From: Nostoc favosum CHAB5714
GTDB taxonomy: Bacteria; Cyanobacteriota; Cyanobacteriia; Cyanobacteriales; Nostocaceae
DNA length: 64,000 bases
Assembly (NCBI RefSeq): GCF_020829495.1
Contig: NZ_JAIVFQ010000028.1
Location: 17,440 to 81,439 of the forward strand
Direction of reading: 5' to 3'
This document shows positions 10,001-18,786 of this stretch, in pieces. The notes under the pieces were generated by a model. That model worked only from the letters and a program-made list of their open reading frames with translations, was not told the DNA's origin and ran no database searches. Position numbers and translations under genes: made by a program. The first letter of the stretch is position 1. Every line of letters begins with the position of its first letter.

Positions 10001-10936
10001 GGTAAACTTAGCCTGAATATCTACCCAGTTGATTTGACATCTGTGATTTCCGCAGCAATGGAAACAGTGCGGTTATCGGCAGAAGCTAAGTCAATTGAGA
10101 TGCACATTAGCCTGGAACCACATTTGGGGCAAGTTTTAGGTGATTCTGGCCGATTACAGCAAATCGTTTGGAACCTGCTCTCAAATGCAGTTAAGTTTAC
10201 ACCTGCGGGGGGACGGGTTGATATTCGACTGAAACAAGTAGGGGGTAAAGAAATACCAAACCACTCCCCGCTTTATGCTCAAATTATCGTCAGCGACACT
10301 GGCAAAGGCATCGATCCTAATTTTCTGCCTTACGTGTTTGAATATTTTCGCCAAGAGAACAGCAGCACCACCAGAAAGTTTGGTGGACTGGGATTAGGAT
10401 TAGCGATCGTCCGTCACTTAGTCGAACTGCATGGCGGCACAGTGCAGGTAGAAAGCGAGGGCGAAGATCAGGGGGCAACTTTTACCGTGAGACTCCCACT
10501 GCTCCAAAATCAATCAGAGATTAAACAGGAGAGTAATGACTCAGAGACATCCTCAAATTTAAATGGTGTCAATATTTTAGTAGTGGATGATGATGCAGAT
10601 ACGCGAGAATTTATTGCCTTCTTGCTAGAGCAGTATGGGGCAAATGTGACAGCAGTAGCATCAGCAAATGAAGCACTAGCCGCTTTAAGCCAATCCTTGC
10701 CAGATATACTTTTAAGCGACATTGGGATGCCAGAAGTGGATGGATGTATGTTTATGCGACAGTTGAGAACACTGCCAGCAGAGCAAGGAGGGCAAATTCG
10801 AGCGATCGCACTTACTGCCTATGCTGGAGAAATGAACGCCAAGCAAGTACTTGCAGCTGGATTTAACAAGCATCTTGCCAAACCAGTAGAGCCAGCCGAA
10901 TTAGTAGATGCGATCGCCAACTTAATAGCTGAATAA
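7007..10936 (+). CDS. Hybrid sensor histidine kinase (PAS x4, GAF x2, HisKA, HATPase, REC)
   Basis: A cytoplasmic multi-sensor kinase of about 1309 residues with no membrane segment. Four PAS domains lie at roughly 50-165, 190-305, 330-440 and 445-565, then GAF domains at 575-745 and 760-920. The HisKA domain carries the phospho-accepting H943 (SHELRSPLNPILGW). The HATPase follows (N box LLSNAVKFTP, G boxes DTGKGID and GGLGLGLA). A C-terminal receiver has DDD near its start and phospho-acceptor D1238 (LLSDIGMPE). The start is TTG at 7007 and has only a weak ribosome site. The frame extends upstream to a stop at 6977, so the present start is probably a by-product of truncation. Kinase core and receiver closely match the gene at 34524. 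Confidence 0.88.
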   Translation: METLGVSIEKENFPLVKDLIYHLKAQEVTDLRQYLGEQEQVEENLRHSEARYRSLAEASASIVWSAGPWGNVVDEIPTWEAFTGQSPEEYKGWGWVDALHPDDRTSVAAIWRQAFFGRSVAVAEYRVLRHDGEYRYMNIRGVPILDETGEIQEWVGMCVDISEGKQAEAEREQLLALLKTEQTRLVEANVLLDTLFNNAPIGIGLWDEKLRYVRLNDALAEINGFPQEVHIGKTVAQVLPGVDSTVMEAFRNVIETGESIAQEASGETPAAPGKQRHWSVNYYPIQLPDDITWVGAICQEITDRKQAEVERQQLFEREQAARVEAEAAKEQVTKILESITDGFLAFDSEWRFTYLNHQGGINLGRSCEDLLGKNLWSEFPELADTSFGQLYQRAVALGMPLELEDYYPPFDAWFAVRAYPSATGLSVYFRNISIRKQAEAKLRESEACFRLMAENSTDIISRHTVDGILLYVSPACYTVLGYQPEELVGHSSQELVHPDDLAEIARNYPVNADLPDIYTITHRARHKDGHYIWLEATVRAIRDRQTKEILEMQASSRDITERKQVEVEQRFLADASEILAASLDYETTLASLARLAVPEIADWCLVDIICDNQLVRRVAAAHADPKKQELVEQLQNYPPDLTRKEGIAEVIRTGKSQITHFISDEQIQAVSHNASHQKILQELNPTSGISVPLIIRGRVLGAMTLVSSSGRRYDTKSLMLSEELARRAAVAVDNARLYTETQQSQQAALRAASRTARLQGITAALSESLTPAQVAEVMVEQGMAALGASSALVALVTNSSTELEIVRAVGYQQEAVDSWRRFSINASVPLAEAVRNKQPIWQESTAARIARYSHLGKEYAQVDYGAWISIPLIIEGRAIGGMSLAFAEIQEFSQDDQPFMLALAQQCAQAMERARLYEAEQTAREAAENANRIKDEFLAVLSHELRSPLNPILGWSKLLQTKKLDEKTIPQALKTIERNARLQAQLIEDLLDISRILQGKLSLNIYPVDLTSVISAAMETVRLSAEAKSIEMHISLEPHLGQVLGDSGRLQQIVWNLLSNAVKFTPAGGRVDIRLKQVGGKEIPNHSPLYAQIIVSDTGKGIDPNFLPYVFEYFRQENSSTTRKFGGLGLGLAIVRHLVELHGGTVQVESEGEDQGATFTVRLPLLQNQSEIKQESNDSETSSNLNGVNILVVDDDADTREFIAFLLEQYGANVTAVASANEALAALSQSLPDILLSDIGMPEVDGCMFMRQLRTLPAEQGGQIRAIALTAYAGEMNAKQVLAAGFNKHLAKPVEPAELVDAIANLIAE

Positions 10937-10959
10937 ACCGCAACGCGAGAGTCATTAGT

Positions 10960-11028
10960 TCTTGAGATACCACGCCCCCTGCCCCCTGCCCCCTGCCTCC
11001 TGCCTCTTATAAACCTGTCTCTAGCTGT
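10960..11028. repeat. GCCCCCT heptamer run
   Basis: Short tandem CCTGCCC units occur at 10972-11005 between two converging genes. No terminator is obvious. Confidence 0.5.
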
Positions 11029-11316
11029 TTACCCTGCATTCAGCGCATCTATCAATTGCGGCCCTGCTGCAAATGGTCCAACCCAATTCACGGTTACACC
11101 CAATGCTTGGAAACGTGGCTCAACAGCTTTTTTGGATTTGACAAGATCACCAGAACTTTGATACGCCAAGTTAATTACTTTGGCGTTTGTCTGCGCTTGG
11201 GTACTTTGCACAAGGCTACCGGCAAAGGGAGATAATAAAGTAAACAGTCCCAGTGCTGAATATTGGACAATACGCTTTAAAACTGTGCGACGTTGTGGTT
11301 GATATGGCTTATTCAT
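11029..11316 (-). pseudogene. Sulfonate-binding protein, N-terminal fragment
   Basis: 95 residues: a signal sequence (VLKRIVQYSALGLFTLLSPFAGS) and the first part of an SsuA-type mature domain (NLAYQSSGDLVKSKKAVEPRF ... NWVGPFAAGPQLIDALNAG). Family members continue from this point with a further 200 or more residues, but here a TAA follows immediately. The fragment keeps a start codon but cannot make a working binding protein. Confidence 0.8.
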
Positions 11317-11479
11317 CAGTTGTGATTTTCCTCGTAATTTTTAGCTTTTAGGTTGTAAGTCTTACTTTCTTTCTTTCAGCAAGTAAGATAATAGGAAGTT
11401 GTTATTTAAACCTCCTAGAACACCAATTTATGATTACAAATTGAGATTGTGCTAATTCAAGAAATCTCCTTTTGCATTT

Positions 11480-11665
11480 GGGAGCATACCAAATGTGTAA
11501 AAACATATTTTGTCATTGCGAGCGTAATGAAATGAAGCGAAGCAATCGCAGCATCTAGACTTTGCGATTGCTTCATTCCGCAACTCTTAGAGACGCACTC
11601 GCGTTCGCTCCATTCGCAATGACTACCTGCTAACTTGGTAAATTTGCTTGCATTGGGATGCTCCC
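11480..11665. mobile_element. 186-bp MITE with 9-bp target duplication
   Basis: The ends are imperfect inverted repeats (GGGAGCATACCAA against GGGAGCATCCCAA). The element is flanked on both sides by TTTGCATTT (11471-11479 and 11666-11674), a clean 9-bp direct repeat. A second copy lies at 33904-34135 in the opposite orientation. The open frames inside are not genes. Confidence 0.85.
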
Positions 11666-11729
11666 TTTGCATTTAGTAAATTGGTATTCTAGTTTGTTTT
11701 AAAAAGCAGACTTCATATCTGATTATTCT

Positions 11730-11935
11730 CTACTTTTCACTAATCAGTGTTGGTGGAGTAATAGCTGCATATTCTTTGGGTGTAAGCAATGCTTCTTGAA
11801 CATCAATTTTTTTTGGTAATATTTTTTCGTTATAAAATAAATCTGCAACACTTTGTTGAGCTTTCATCAACTCTGGAGTAATTCCTTTTAGTCGATAATT
11901 AGCGCGTCCAGAAAATTGTTTACTATAGTTACTTT
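11730..11935 (-). pseudogene. Sulfonate-binding protein, C-terminal fragment
   Basis: The frame reads YSKQFSGRANYRLKGITPELM ... QQSVADLFYNEKILPKKIDVQEALLTPKEYAAIT ... and ends with a TAG. It parallels the last 60 residues of the intact protein encoded at 12219-13325 (EVADKWYSLGLIPKKVNVRDGFLTPEEYAKIT). It lies upstream of the N-terminal fragment at 11029, so the two are not halves of one gene unless there was rearrangement. At least two binding-protein genes must have been lost here. Confidence 0.7.
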
Positions 11936-12064
11936 AAAAGAATTCAACCTAGTTATTCAAGCTTTTTGTCTCGTCCTGTTTAAAAAATATGGGGGATAAA
12001 TTTTACTTATAGTTCTAGCTTTTTAGAGACGCAATTTCTTGCATCTCTACTTCAGATATAGAGG

Positions 12065-12215
12065 TTAAAATGGACGACTACCTGCAAGGCTAACCCGTTT
12101 CAAGACCCTTCGCTCATTCGGATCAAATGCTTGACGGTAGTGCAAGGTAGCTTGATTATTCCAGTAGACAATATCACCTATAGACCATTTATGTTGGTAG
12201 TAGAACTTGGGTAAA
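12065..12215 (-). pseudogene. TauD-family dioxygenase, C-terminal fragment
   Basis: The frame reads KFYYQHKWSIGDIVYWNN, then QATLHYRQAFDPNERRVLKRV, and ends at a TAA. TauD-type alpha-ketoglutarate dioxygenases end with a HxWxxGDxxxWDN ... H ... RRxxxR pattern that includes the last iron-ligand His and the 2-oxoglutarate-binding Arg. Only this C-terminal piece survives, and it joins directly to the stop codon of the binding-protein gene upstream. TauD releases sulfite from taurine, which fits the surrounding genes. Confidence 0.65.
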
Positions 12216-12218
12216 TGC

Positions 12219-13325
12219 TTACTTATTCGCTAACACCTCTGAGGGAGTAATTTTGGCGTACTCTTCAGGCGTCAAAAACCCATCCCTAACATTCACCTTC
12301 TTGGGGATAAGTCCTAAGCTGTACCACTTATCTGCAACCTCTTGTTGCTTGATAATGGTTTTTTCAGTAATCGGTAGCAGCCCATAGTCATATTTATCAT
12401 GCATTATTTCTAAAGTAGGTGGATCTAGCTGAGTTACAGGAGCAAGCAGTTGTGCTACTTCTTTGGGATGATCCTTAGTCCAAATTTCTGCTTTTTCTAG
12501 CTCCTCTAGAAACACTTTGATAACATCAGGATGAGCCTGATAAAACTGGCGTGAGGTTGAGTAAAAGTTGCCAGTATCCCGCAACTTACCACCATCTGTT
12601 AGAACACGAGCTATTTTATTTTGTACATTTCTGGTAGCGAATGGCTCCCAAATATACCAAGCATCCACCTTGTTCTGACTGAATGCCGCATTTGCGTCTG
12701 CGGGTGCTAAAAAAACAGATTGGACATCACTCAGTTTCAGTTTTACATCTTCTAATGCCTTAACTAATAAGTAGTGACCGATAGAAGCTTTTTGAAAAGC
12801 CACTTTTTTACCCTTCAAATCAGTAACACTTTTAATCGGAGAGTTTACAGGAACTAAAAGTGAGATAGCTTTACCACTAGGGCGTGTAGTAGCTAGATAA
12901 ACAAGAGGCGCTCCTGCTGCTTGTGAAAATACAGGAGGCGATTCGGCTGTAGATGCGATATCTAGTCCATTTGCATTCAAGGCTTCTAGCTGTTGTGGCC
13001 CAGCCGCAAACTCAGCCCACTGCACTTTAAAACCCAGAGGCTCTAATCGCTTTTCTAAGGAACCCTGTTTTTCTAAAATTGCTAAAGCGGAAAGTTGTTT
13101 TGAACGTACAATCCGTACTACTTGCTTCTCAGTTGACTTCTGTGTAGCGCTAGATGAAGCCAGCGATTCAGGCGAAGTTGCCGACTGTTGAGTGTTATTT
13201 TTTACTTCACTACAACTCGATAGGGCTGTTGATAGCATTAAGCAGTAACCAAGAGCAAACAACAAGGAACGACGTGTTGTTCTCTGGCTTTTTCTGAATT
13301 CAAACTTTCCTTTTAAAGCTGGCAT
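12219..13325 (-). CDS. Aliphatic sulfonate/taurine ABC transporter binding lipoprotein (SsuA-like)
   Basis: A 368-residue periplasmic binding protein. Its signal sequence ends in a lipobox (ALSSC, lipid Cys at residue 38). A Ser/Thr-rich linker is followed by the SsuA/NMT1 fold: VRIVRSKQLSALAILEKQG, VQWAEFAAGPQQLEALNANGLDIAST, and DLKGKKVAFQKASIGHYLLV. It would pass sulfonates to an SsuB-SsuC type transporter, and such a pair is encoded at 27100-28834. It is one of at least three such proteins here (12219, 17713 and the two fragments). The ligand cannot be read from the sequence. Confidence 0.88.
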   Translation of the reverse strand: MPALKGKFEFRKSQRTTRRSLLFALGYCLMLSTALSSCSEVKNNTQQSATSPESLASSSATQKSTEKQVVRIVRSKQLSALAILEKQGSLEKRLEPLGFKVQWAEFAAGPQQLEALNANGLDIASTAESPPVFSQAAGAPLVYLATTRPSGKAISLLVPVNSPIKSVTDLKGKKVAFQKASIGHYLLVKALEDVKLKLSDVQSVFLAPADANAAFSQNKVDAWYIWEPFATRNVQNKIARVLTDGGKLRDTGNFYSTSRQFYQAHPDVIKVFLEELEKAEIWTKDHPKEVAQLLAPVTQLDPPTLEIMHDKYDYGLLPITEKTIIKQQEVADKWYSLGLIPKKVNVRDGFLTPEEYAKITPSEVLANK

Positions 13326-13444
13326 TGGTTGTTTTATTGATTTCCCTCTAGGTGGTTAGAACAATGATGATTAATTGCAATGTAAAAAACAAAAAATCTT
13401 ATCTATTAAGTTATTTAAAAATTACAATAAATATTTATTAAATT

Positions 13445-13589
13445 AGAGGATGTTTTAAAAGCCCCAGAAGGTATAATTTTGCTGTTCTCACTTGGGTTAA
13501 CTTCGACGATAAATCAAGGTTTTAGCCATGTACTGAGATACTTGACTGTACTAACTAGGAGAACAAAAGACCCTTTTAAAACATCCTCT
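13445..13589. mobile_element. Short inverted-repeat element with TTA flanks
   Basis: Perfect inverted repeats (GAGGATGTTTTAAAAG and complement) lie at 13446-13461 and 13573-13588. TTA occurs on both outer sides, consistent with the 3-bp TNA duplication typical of IS5-type insertion. There is no coding content. A lone end with the same sequence lies at 33500-33518. Confidence 0.65.
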
Positions 13590-13832
13590 TAGGTAAGAGA
13601 GTGGGTATTACCCACCCCCCAACAATTCGAGGAACTGAAAATTTAATAGTTAGAAGGGAAAATTTAGGAAGTGGAGTGAGAAGATCCCACTCCAATATCG
13701 TGCTAGTGGAAGATTGAAACTTGTGAGTAAAACTCTGTCTTGTTCGTGTTCAATTTTGCTAGTATTTCCAAGCGACTAGAATTGTAGCTTTGTAGGAAGT
13801 GTTTTTAGTTGAGTCATATCAATTTTAGATTG

Positions 13833-13884
13833 TTGGGCATTGGGCATTGGGCATTGGGCATTGGGCATTGGGCATTGGGCATGG
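13833..13884. repeat. GGGCATT heptamer array, 7 copies
   Basis: Perfect tandem copies of a 7-bp unit just downstream of the flavoprotein remnant. No gene is in this gap. Confidence 0.85.
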
Positions 13885-13918
13885 GTTATTCCTGTTGTCT
13901 CCTTCATCACCCTTGTCT

Positions 13919-14458
13919 CTAAGAATATTGGGTGATCACAGGTAGTTGATCGTTGAGTACCCAATCGCCGATCGCTCGCAATTTGTAGTCCACAGGATCA
14001 TGGAGGGTAAAAGTTCGCAAATCTCGCCAGTAACGGTCAAATCCATACTTAGTTGCAGTGGCGCGAGTTCCGGTAACTTCAAAGATGCGGTTGGTAATAT
14101 CTATACCTACACGGGTAGCTAATGCCTTGGACGCGGAAACTGCGTTAGCGAAGCTCGCCGCAGGCATCGCTACTTCTCCCCTCTCTTGATGAGTCAGCGA
14201 TACATCCTTATCCCACGCTGCTTGCACCTTTTCGGCTGCTTGGTCGGCTAGAGCGATCGCAGCTTGAATTTCCACCCAAAAATCACCGTAATGATGTAGA
14301 AGATATGGGTCTTGAGTAGCACTATCTACCCCTGATGTAATCCACGCTTTAGTAGTAGTTTTTGTATACTCACGAGCGGCGGCGAAGGCTGCTTTAGTAA
14401 TTCCTAGATAAACATTGGTTTTTGTTAGCTGGGCAATAATGCCAAGAAATTTTAAACT
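13919..14458 (-). pseudogene. Acyl-CoA-dehydrogenase-type flavoprotein (SfnB/DszC-like), C-terminal part
   Basis: An open frame from about 14458 reads FLGIIAQLTKTNVYLGITKAA ... KAWITSGVDSATQDPYLLHHYGDFWVEIQAAIALADQ and ends RTFTLHDPVDYKLRAIGDWVLND. This is the C-terminal half of the acyl-CoA dehydrogenase fold in the branch that includes the flavin monooxygenases SfnB and DszC. About the first 200 residues are missing. A 29-bp palindromic repeat (14142-14170) is inserted in frame and adds about ten residues (MPAASFANAV). The branch often oxidises organosulfur compounds, which suits the island. Only a GTG inside the domain could start translation. Confidence 0.7.
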
Positions 14459-14629
14459 CTCATTTCTCCGTGTCCTCTGCGCCTCTGCGGTTCGTTATTT
14501 AGGAGAAATGTAGAGTGGGCAAGGCCCACGCTACAAGTGAACAGAGGAAATGGAACATGGAACGTTGTAAAAAATTGTCCTTTGTCATTAGTTATTTGTC
14601 CTTTGGTAATGACCAATGACTAATGACAG

Positions 14630-15383
14630 TTATTTCTTAGCCGCTAAATATTCGTTTGCGGCTTTCTCAACACCTGTACCCTTGAAGAAGTCTTGATTGA
14701 GACTGGTGTACAACTCCAAAGGATGGATTGAGAGGAAGTAGCGGAGGTCTTCTTCGGTAATGATTTCGTGTTCTGCCATTGAGTAAGCGTTGGCAGTAAC
14801 GGCGGTGATATCAGGCACATCCCAGTGACCGGAATCTGAACCCAAGAAGCGCATATTCCAACTCTTCAATTCCTTCTTCGGGAGTGTGCAGGGGAATGGC
14901 GGCGATGGGTGTTAAGCGATCGCTATAAGGGCGGAAAATATCAGCATGGTAGGTGTTAACTGCTCGACAAACAGCCCGCCGCATTTCTTCGTTACCGATA
15001 TTCGGGGCCATTGTTGCCAAGTTGGGGTACACAACGGCAAAGTCTGTACCTGTTTCTTGCAAGCGCTCATGCAGCAACTTGGGTAAGCTAATAGTAGCTA
15101 AATTCAAAGTATTTTTTGTAGGACGACCCCACCAGTTAGGGCGATTGGTGCGATAAGCAAAACGTTCTTCCCAAGTTTGCTTATACCACTTAAAGCGGGA
15201 AGATCCTGGTAAATTCTCTTTGAAACGTTCGACAAGTGCAGTTCCACCAATTTGCTCTAAATAATCCAAGACTGCTGGTTCAAATTCTTGGGTATGTACA
15301 TCAGTATCAATGATCGGATAACCAAGTTTTTCCCGAATTTGAGCAGACTTGGTTTTTTGTGGGCGGTCTAGAGCGATCGTCAT
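14630..15383 (-). pseudogene. Amidohydrolase paralogue with internal deletion
   Basis: The 5' part (14850-15383) matches residues 1-177 of the intact neighbour (MTIALDRP, IIDTDVHTQEF, DFAVVYPNLATMAP). The 3' part (14630-14857) matches its last 80 residues (FLGSDSGHWDVPDIT, YFLSIHPLELYTSL). About 240 residues between EELEYA and FLGSDSG are missing, and the junction shifts the frame, so translation ends in GFRFRSLGCA. The two genes are clearly a tandem duplication; this copy is dead. Confidence 0.88.
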
Positions 15384-15507
15384 GATAGTTTACCCTCATC
15401 AAATGTTTATAGACATTGGCAAAGACGCGATAAATCGCCGTCTTTACAAGAATCAATCATTTGTAGAGACGGCGATTTATCGCGTCTCTTAAACCGAACC
15501 GTATTGC

Positions 15508-16998
15508 CTAGTCCCTAGTCTCTTTCCCAGCCAAAAATTCATCTGCGGTTTTCTCGATAGCCGTACCTTTGAAGAAGTCACGATTCAGGCTGGTATACAA
15601 CTCCAAGGGATGAATTGACAGGAAATATTGCAAATCTTCTTCGCTGATAATCTTGCGTTCTACCATTGAATAAGTATTAGCAGCGATCGCAGTAATATCA
15701 GGTACGTCCCAGTGGCCAGAATCGGAACCCAAAAATGCTTTAACCCGATCGCCATAAGGATTAGCTTTGCGGTTAAAAGCTTGGGCTACACGGGTATCAT
15801 CTGATTCTGTCCCGAAGTAGAAGTGATTCAAGAAGCGATCGCGGATATCCTCTGGCTTGGTAACTCCTGCTACGGCGAATTCATCCAAATCACCTGGCTC
15901 TAAGGGAGATACTAAGTCAGCGTGGAAACCTAAACCACTGCCTAGTTGATCCAAACGACCATGTACTAGTTCACCACCATAGCGGGTATATAATTCTAGC
16001 AGTTCTTCATAATTAACATTGGCGGGATTGTTATTTTCTACCAAATGGTCTTTATTGCGAGTATCCCAGTGCCAAATCAAATCAGTGTACAAACTAGCAC
16101 CCCAAGCTGAACCTCCTTCTAAAAAGGCAAACTTGAGTGTAGGGAAGCGGTGAGTTACACCACCAAAGAACAGAGATTTACATAGTGCTTCCCCAGCCGA
16201 TGCAAAGTGACCAATATGGTTGTATTGGTAATTGCTAATGGAACGCCGATTTATCCAGCCCATACCGGAAGAGTGGGTGGTGGGTACAACTTTCAGTTCT
16301 ACGCACTTCGCCCAGAAGGGATCGTAATCATACTTACTATCCAAGCCAAAGGTGTCAATCCAGATGGCTTCGTTAGCTACTTCTTCGCCATATTTCTCGA
16401 AGGCGGGAATCGGGCGGCGGATATGTCCGGGGATTTGAATGGCTTTGAGTCCCAAAACCTTCACCGCATATTCCAATTCTGCGATCGCCTCTTCGGGCGT
16501 ATGCATGGGAATGGCAGCAATGGGTGTTAAGCGATCGCTATAAGGACGGAAAATATCAGCGTGGTAAGTATTAGCTGCACGGCACACAGCCCGCCGCATC
16601 TCTTCATTACCGATGTGTGGTGCCATCGTTGCCAAGTTGGGATACACAACGGCAAAGTCTGTACCAGCTTCTTGCAAGCGTTCGTGCAGTAACTTTGGCA
16701 AACTAACGGTGGCTAAATTTAAAGCGTCGTTGGTGGGACGAGTCCAGAAAGGAGGGCGGGCGGTGCGGTAAGTGCGGCGTTCATCCCAAGATTGGTTAAA
16801 CCATTTAGAGCGAGATGCACCGGGTAAGTGTTCTTGGAAACGCTCTGCGATCGCAGTTCCAGCAACTTGCTCTAAATAGTCCAAGAATGCTGGGGGAAAT
16901 TCTTGGGTATGTACATCGGTGTCAATGATCGGATAACCAAGTTTTTCCCGAATTTGAGCAGACTTGGTTTTCTTGGGACGGTCTAGTGCAATAGTCAT
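15508..16998 (-). CDS. Amidohydrolase-2 family metal-dependent hydrolase
   Basis: 496 residues, a TIM-barrel metal hydrolase or decarboxylase of the ACMSD/amidohydrolase-2 group. Seen are the N-terminal metal motif IIDTDVH, FRPYSDRLTPIAAIPMHTPEEA, VVPTTHSSGMG with the metal His, and the C-terminal Asp region FLGSDSGHWDVPD. I chose the ATG at 16998: homology with the duplicate begins there, and GGTAAA lies at ribosome-site distance before it. The ATG at 17004 is too close to that site. It sits between two sulfonate-binding protein genes on the same strand. It might process the organic part of a sulfonate or sulfone; the substrate is not known. Confidence 0.85.
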   Translation of the reverse strand: MTIALDRPKKTKSAQIREKLGYPIIDTDVHTQEFPPAFLDYLEQVAGTAIAERFQEHLPGASRSKWFNQSWDERRTYRTARPPFWTRPTNDALNLATVSLPKLLHERLQEAGTDFAVVYPNLATMAPHIGNEEMRRAVCRAANTYHADIFRPYSDRLTPIAAIPMHTPEEAIAELEYAVKVLGLKAIQIPGHIRRPIPAFEKYGEEVANEAIWIDTFGLDSKYDYDPFWAKCVELKVVPTTHSSGMGWINRRSISNYQYNHIGHFASAGEALCKSLFFGGVTHRFPTLKFAFLEGGSAWGASLYTDLIWHWDTRNKDHLVENNNPANVNYEELLELYTRYGGELVHGRLDQLGSGLGFHADLVSPLEPGDLDEFAVAGVTKPEDIRDRFLNHFYFGTESDDTRVAQAFNRKANPYGDRVKAFLGSDSGHWDVPDITAIAANTYSMVERKIISEEDLQYFLSIHPLELYTSLNRDFFKGTAIEKTADEFLAGKETRD

Positions 16999-17054
16999 AG
17001 CCATTTTACCTGAATTTTCAAATGCATTGGTCAAGAGGGGAGCAGAAAGTTTAC

Positions 17055-17144
17055 AGGACTTACGCAAAATAATGGAAAAACGAACCGCAAAGGCGCAAAG
17101 GACACAAAGGAATGAGAGTTTTAGAGAGCTATTGCGTAAGTCCT
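17055..17144. mobile_element. 90-bp MITE with AGGACTTACGCAA ends
   Basis: Perfect 13-bp inverted ends lie at 17055-17067 and 17132-17144. The core is the dispersed GAACCGCAAAGGCGC repeat. A lone CGTAAGTCCT end appears near 39434. Confidence 0.7.
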
Positions 17145-17153
17145 AAGTTTATA

Positions 17154-17468
17154 AGCCTGGAAGTTGAGCCTTTGAGCCTGGAAGTTGAGCCTTTGAGCCT
17201 GGAAGTTGAGCCTTTGAGCCTGGAAGTTGAGCCTTTGAGCCTGGAAGTTGAGCCTTTGAGCCTGGAAGTTGAGCCTTTGAGCCTGGAAGTTGAGCCTTTG
17301 AGCTTGGAAGTTGAGCCTTTGAGCTTGGAAGTTGAGCCTTTGAGCTTGGAATTTGAGCCTTTGAGCCTGGAAGTTGAGCCTTTGAGCCTGGAAGTTGAGC
17401 CTTTGAGCTTGGAAGTTGAGCCTTTGAGCCTGGAAGTTGAGCCTTTGAGCTTGGAAGTTGAGCCTTTG
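17154..17468. repeat. 21-bp tandem array, 15 copies
   Basis: The unit is AGCCTGGAAGTTGAGCCTTTG, with C/T and G/T variants. It encodes SLEVEPL heptads on one strand and GSTSRLK on the other. No start codon with a ribosome site precedes it. I treat it as non-coding structure. Confidence 0.92.
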
Positions 17469-17478
17469 AAATACTTAA

Positions 17479-17620
17479 TTAACGCCGTGTGCAACTTTCT
17501 CTCAAACCTAACCCCCAACCCCTTCCCTACAAGCGTTGGGGAGCAAGAATCAAAGCCTCTCTCCCCTTGGGGGAGAGGTTTGGAAGTGGGGTTTAAAGAA
17601 TAAGTCCCACATCGCGTTAA
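17479..17620. mobile_element. 142-bp inverted-repeat element, copy 1
   Basis: Ends TTAACGCCGTGTGCAAC and, complemented, TTAACGCGATGTGGGAC. The core is CCCCAACCCCTTCCC ... GGGGAGAGG. A near-identical copy lies at 18787-18925. It follows directly on the tandem array. Confidence 0.7.
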
Positions 17621-17712
17621 TTACAAAAATTTGTTTTTCTTGCTTAGAAAAGTTACTGATTCCTGCCTCCTCTGCTCCCCCTACTCCCTCATCTCCCTCA
17701 TCCCCCCACTCC

Positions 17713-18765
17713 CTATTTCTCTTCAGCAACCCAATCTGTTAATTTAAAGTCCGACTTTGCTAAACCCTGCGAGACTAAAAAATTCTTTGTCCCCTCTAAA
17801 AGTTTCACACCCTCGGCTGGTAATGGTTCTTCTGATATTTGTTTGAGCGGTAACGATACTTTAATAATATTGAGGGGATATTTAGTAGTTTGGGCATGGT
17901 ACTGATAATATTCTTCAGAATTAGCTTTTAAATCCTTAGCTGCTTCTGTGAGAATTGCATTAAATTTCTGTGGAAAATCAGGTTGTTTCGCCAGAAAGCT
18001 TTCGGTTGCTACAACTAATGATGTCCCTGACAGACCTTTATGATTCGCAGAAGAATCAATCACTGGAAACCCTTGTGATTTCAAAAAAGGCCCCAAATCA
18101 CTTGAAGTTGCATAAGCAGCTATATCACCACGTTCTAAAGCAGCTTTTGCCTCAGTAGTCATCAAATGAACAACTTTTACATCCTTGGCAATTTTAGCTT
18201 CAGCTAACAGACCCAGCAGGTATCGATGCATATAAGAACCTTTTTGGGTAGCTATTTTTTCACCTTTGAGTTCAGCAAGCGATCGCGCCCCATTCTTTTT
18301 CGCTACTAACCAGGCGGTTGTATTAAATTGAGTAATCCGCAATAATCGGGTTTCCTGACCCCTCGCTCTCAAAACTATGGCTGGTGTATCTCCTAAAGAG
18401 CCAACATCTAATTGTCCAGCGACAAGCGCCTCATTTAGATCCGGCCCGTTAGGAAACCTTGCAAAAGTAATGTTTTTAAATCCCGCTTTTTGCAACTCAC
18501 TATCTAATATTCCTTTTTTCTTTGCCCAACCAAGTGGCCCTGTAGGTTCTGAACTACCTACATAACCTATTCGTAGGGTAGAAATGTTGTTAGATGCAGC
18601 TACAGCACTATTGGCCTTAATAGCCTCAATAGATTGAGCAGATTTTGTTTCGCCTTGGCTACATCCTGTAGTTAGTAGTAGTAGGATACAAGCCACTGAT
18701 GTTGATAATCTTGAAGGAAGTTTATTTTTACTGATAGAACCTGTTCCTACTGCGATTGCTAGCAT
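17713..18765 (-). CDS. Sulfonate ABC transporter binding lipoprotein (SsuA/NMT1 type)
   Basis: 350 residues with a lipoprotein signal sequence ending LLLTTGC (Cys35). The mature part shows the SsuA fold: LRIGYVGSSEPTGPLGWAKKKG, FPNGPDLNEALVAGQLDVGSLGDTPA, and KGEKIATQKGSYMHRYL. The frame is open back to 18918, but those codons come from the repeat element at 18787-18925, so the ATG at 18765 is the start. It follows the ferredoxin gene on the same strand with only the element between them, suggesting one former transcription unit of FAD oxidoreductase, ferredoxin and this protein. Its ligand differs from that of the 12219 protein, judging by how little the two resemble each other. Confidence 0.88.
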   Translation of the reverse strand: MLAIAVGTGSISKNKLPSRLSTSVACILLLLTTGCSQGETKSAQSIEAIKANSAVAASNNISTLRIGYVGSSEPTGPLGWAKKKGILDSELQKAGFKNITFARFPNGPDLNEALVAGQLDVGSLGDTPAIVLRARGQETRLLRITQFNTTAWLVAKKNGARSLAELKGEKIATQKGSYMHRYLLGLLAEAKIAKDVKVVHLMTTEAKAALERGDIAAYATSSDLGPFLKSQGFPVIDSSANHKGLSGTSLVVATESFLAKQPDFPQKFNAILTEAAKDLKANSEEYYQYHAQTTKYPLNIIKVSLPLKQISEEPLPAEGVKLLEGTKNFLVSQGLAKSDFKLTDWVAEEK

Positions 18766-18786
18766 GACTCTTTTCTCCGTCGTACT

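Noticed and set aside
11457..11672. 71-residue open frame
   Set aside because: It lies wholly in the MITE with 9-bp duplication, and the second copy of the element breaks the frame.
3084..17468. CRISPR arrays
   Set aside because: The arrays are head-to-tail tandem repeats without spacers, and no cas gene is present.
17112..17603. SLEVEPL-repeat protein
   Set aside because: Product of the 21-bp array plus a neighbouring repeat element. No conserved start or ribosome site.
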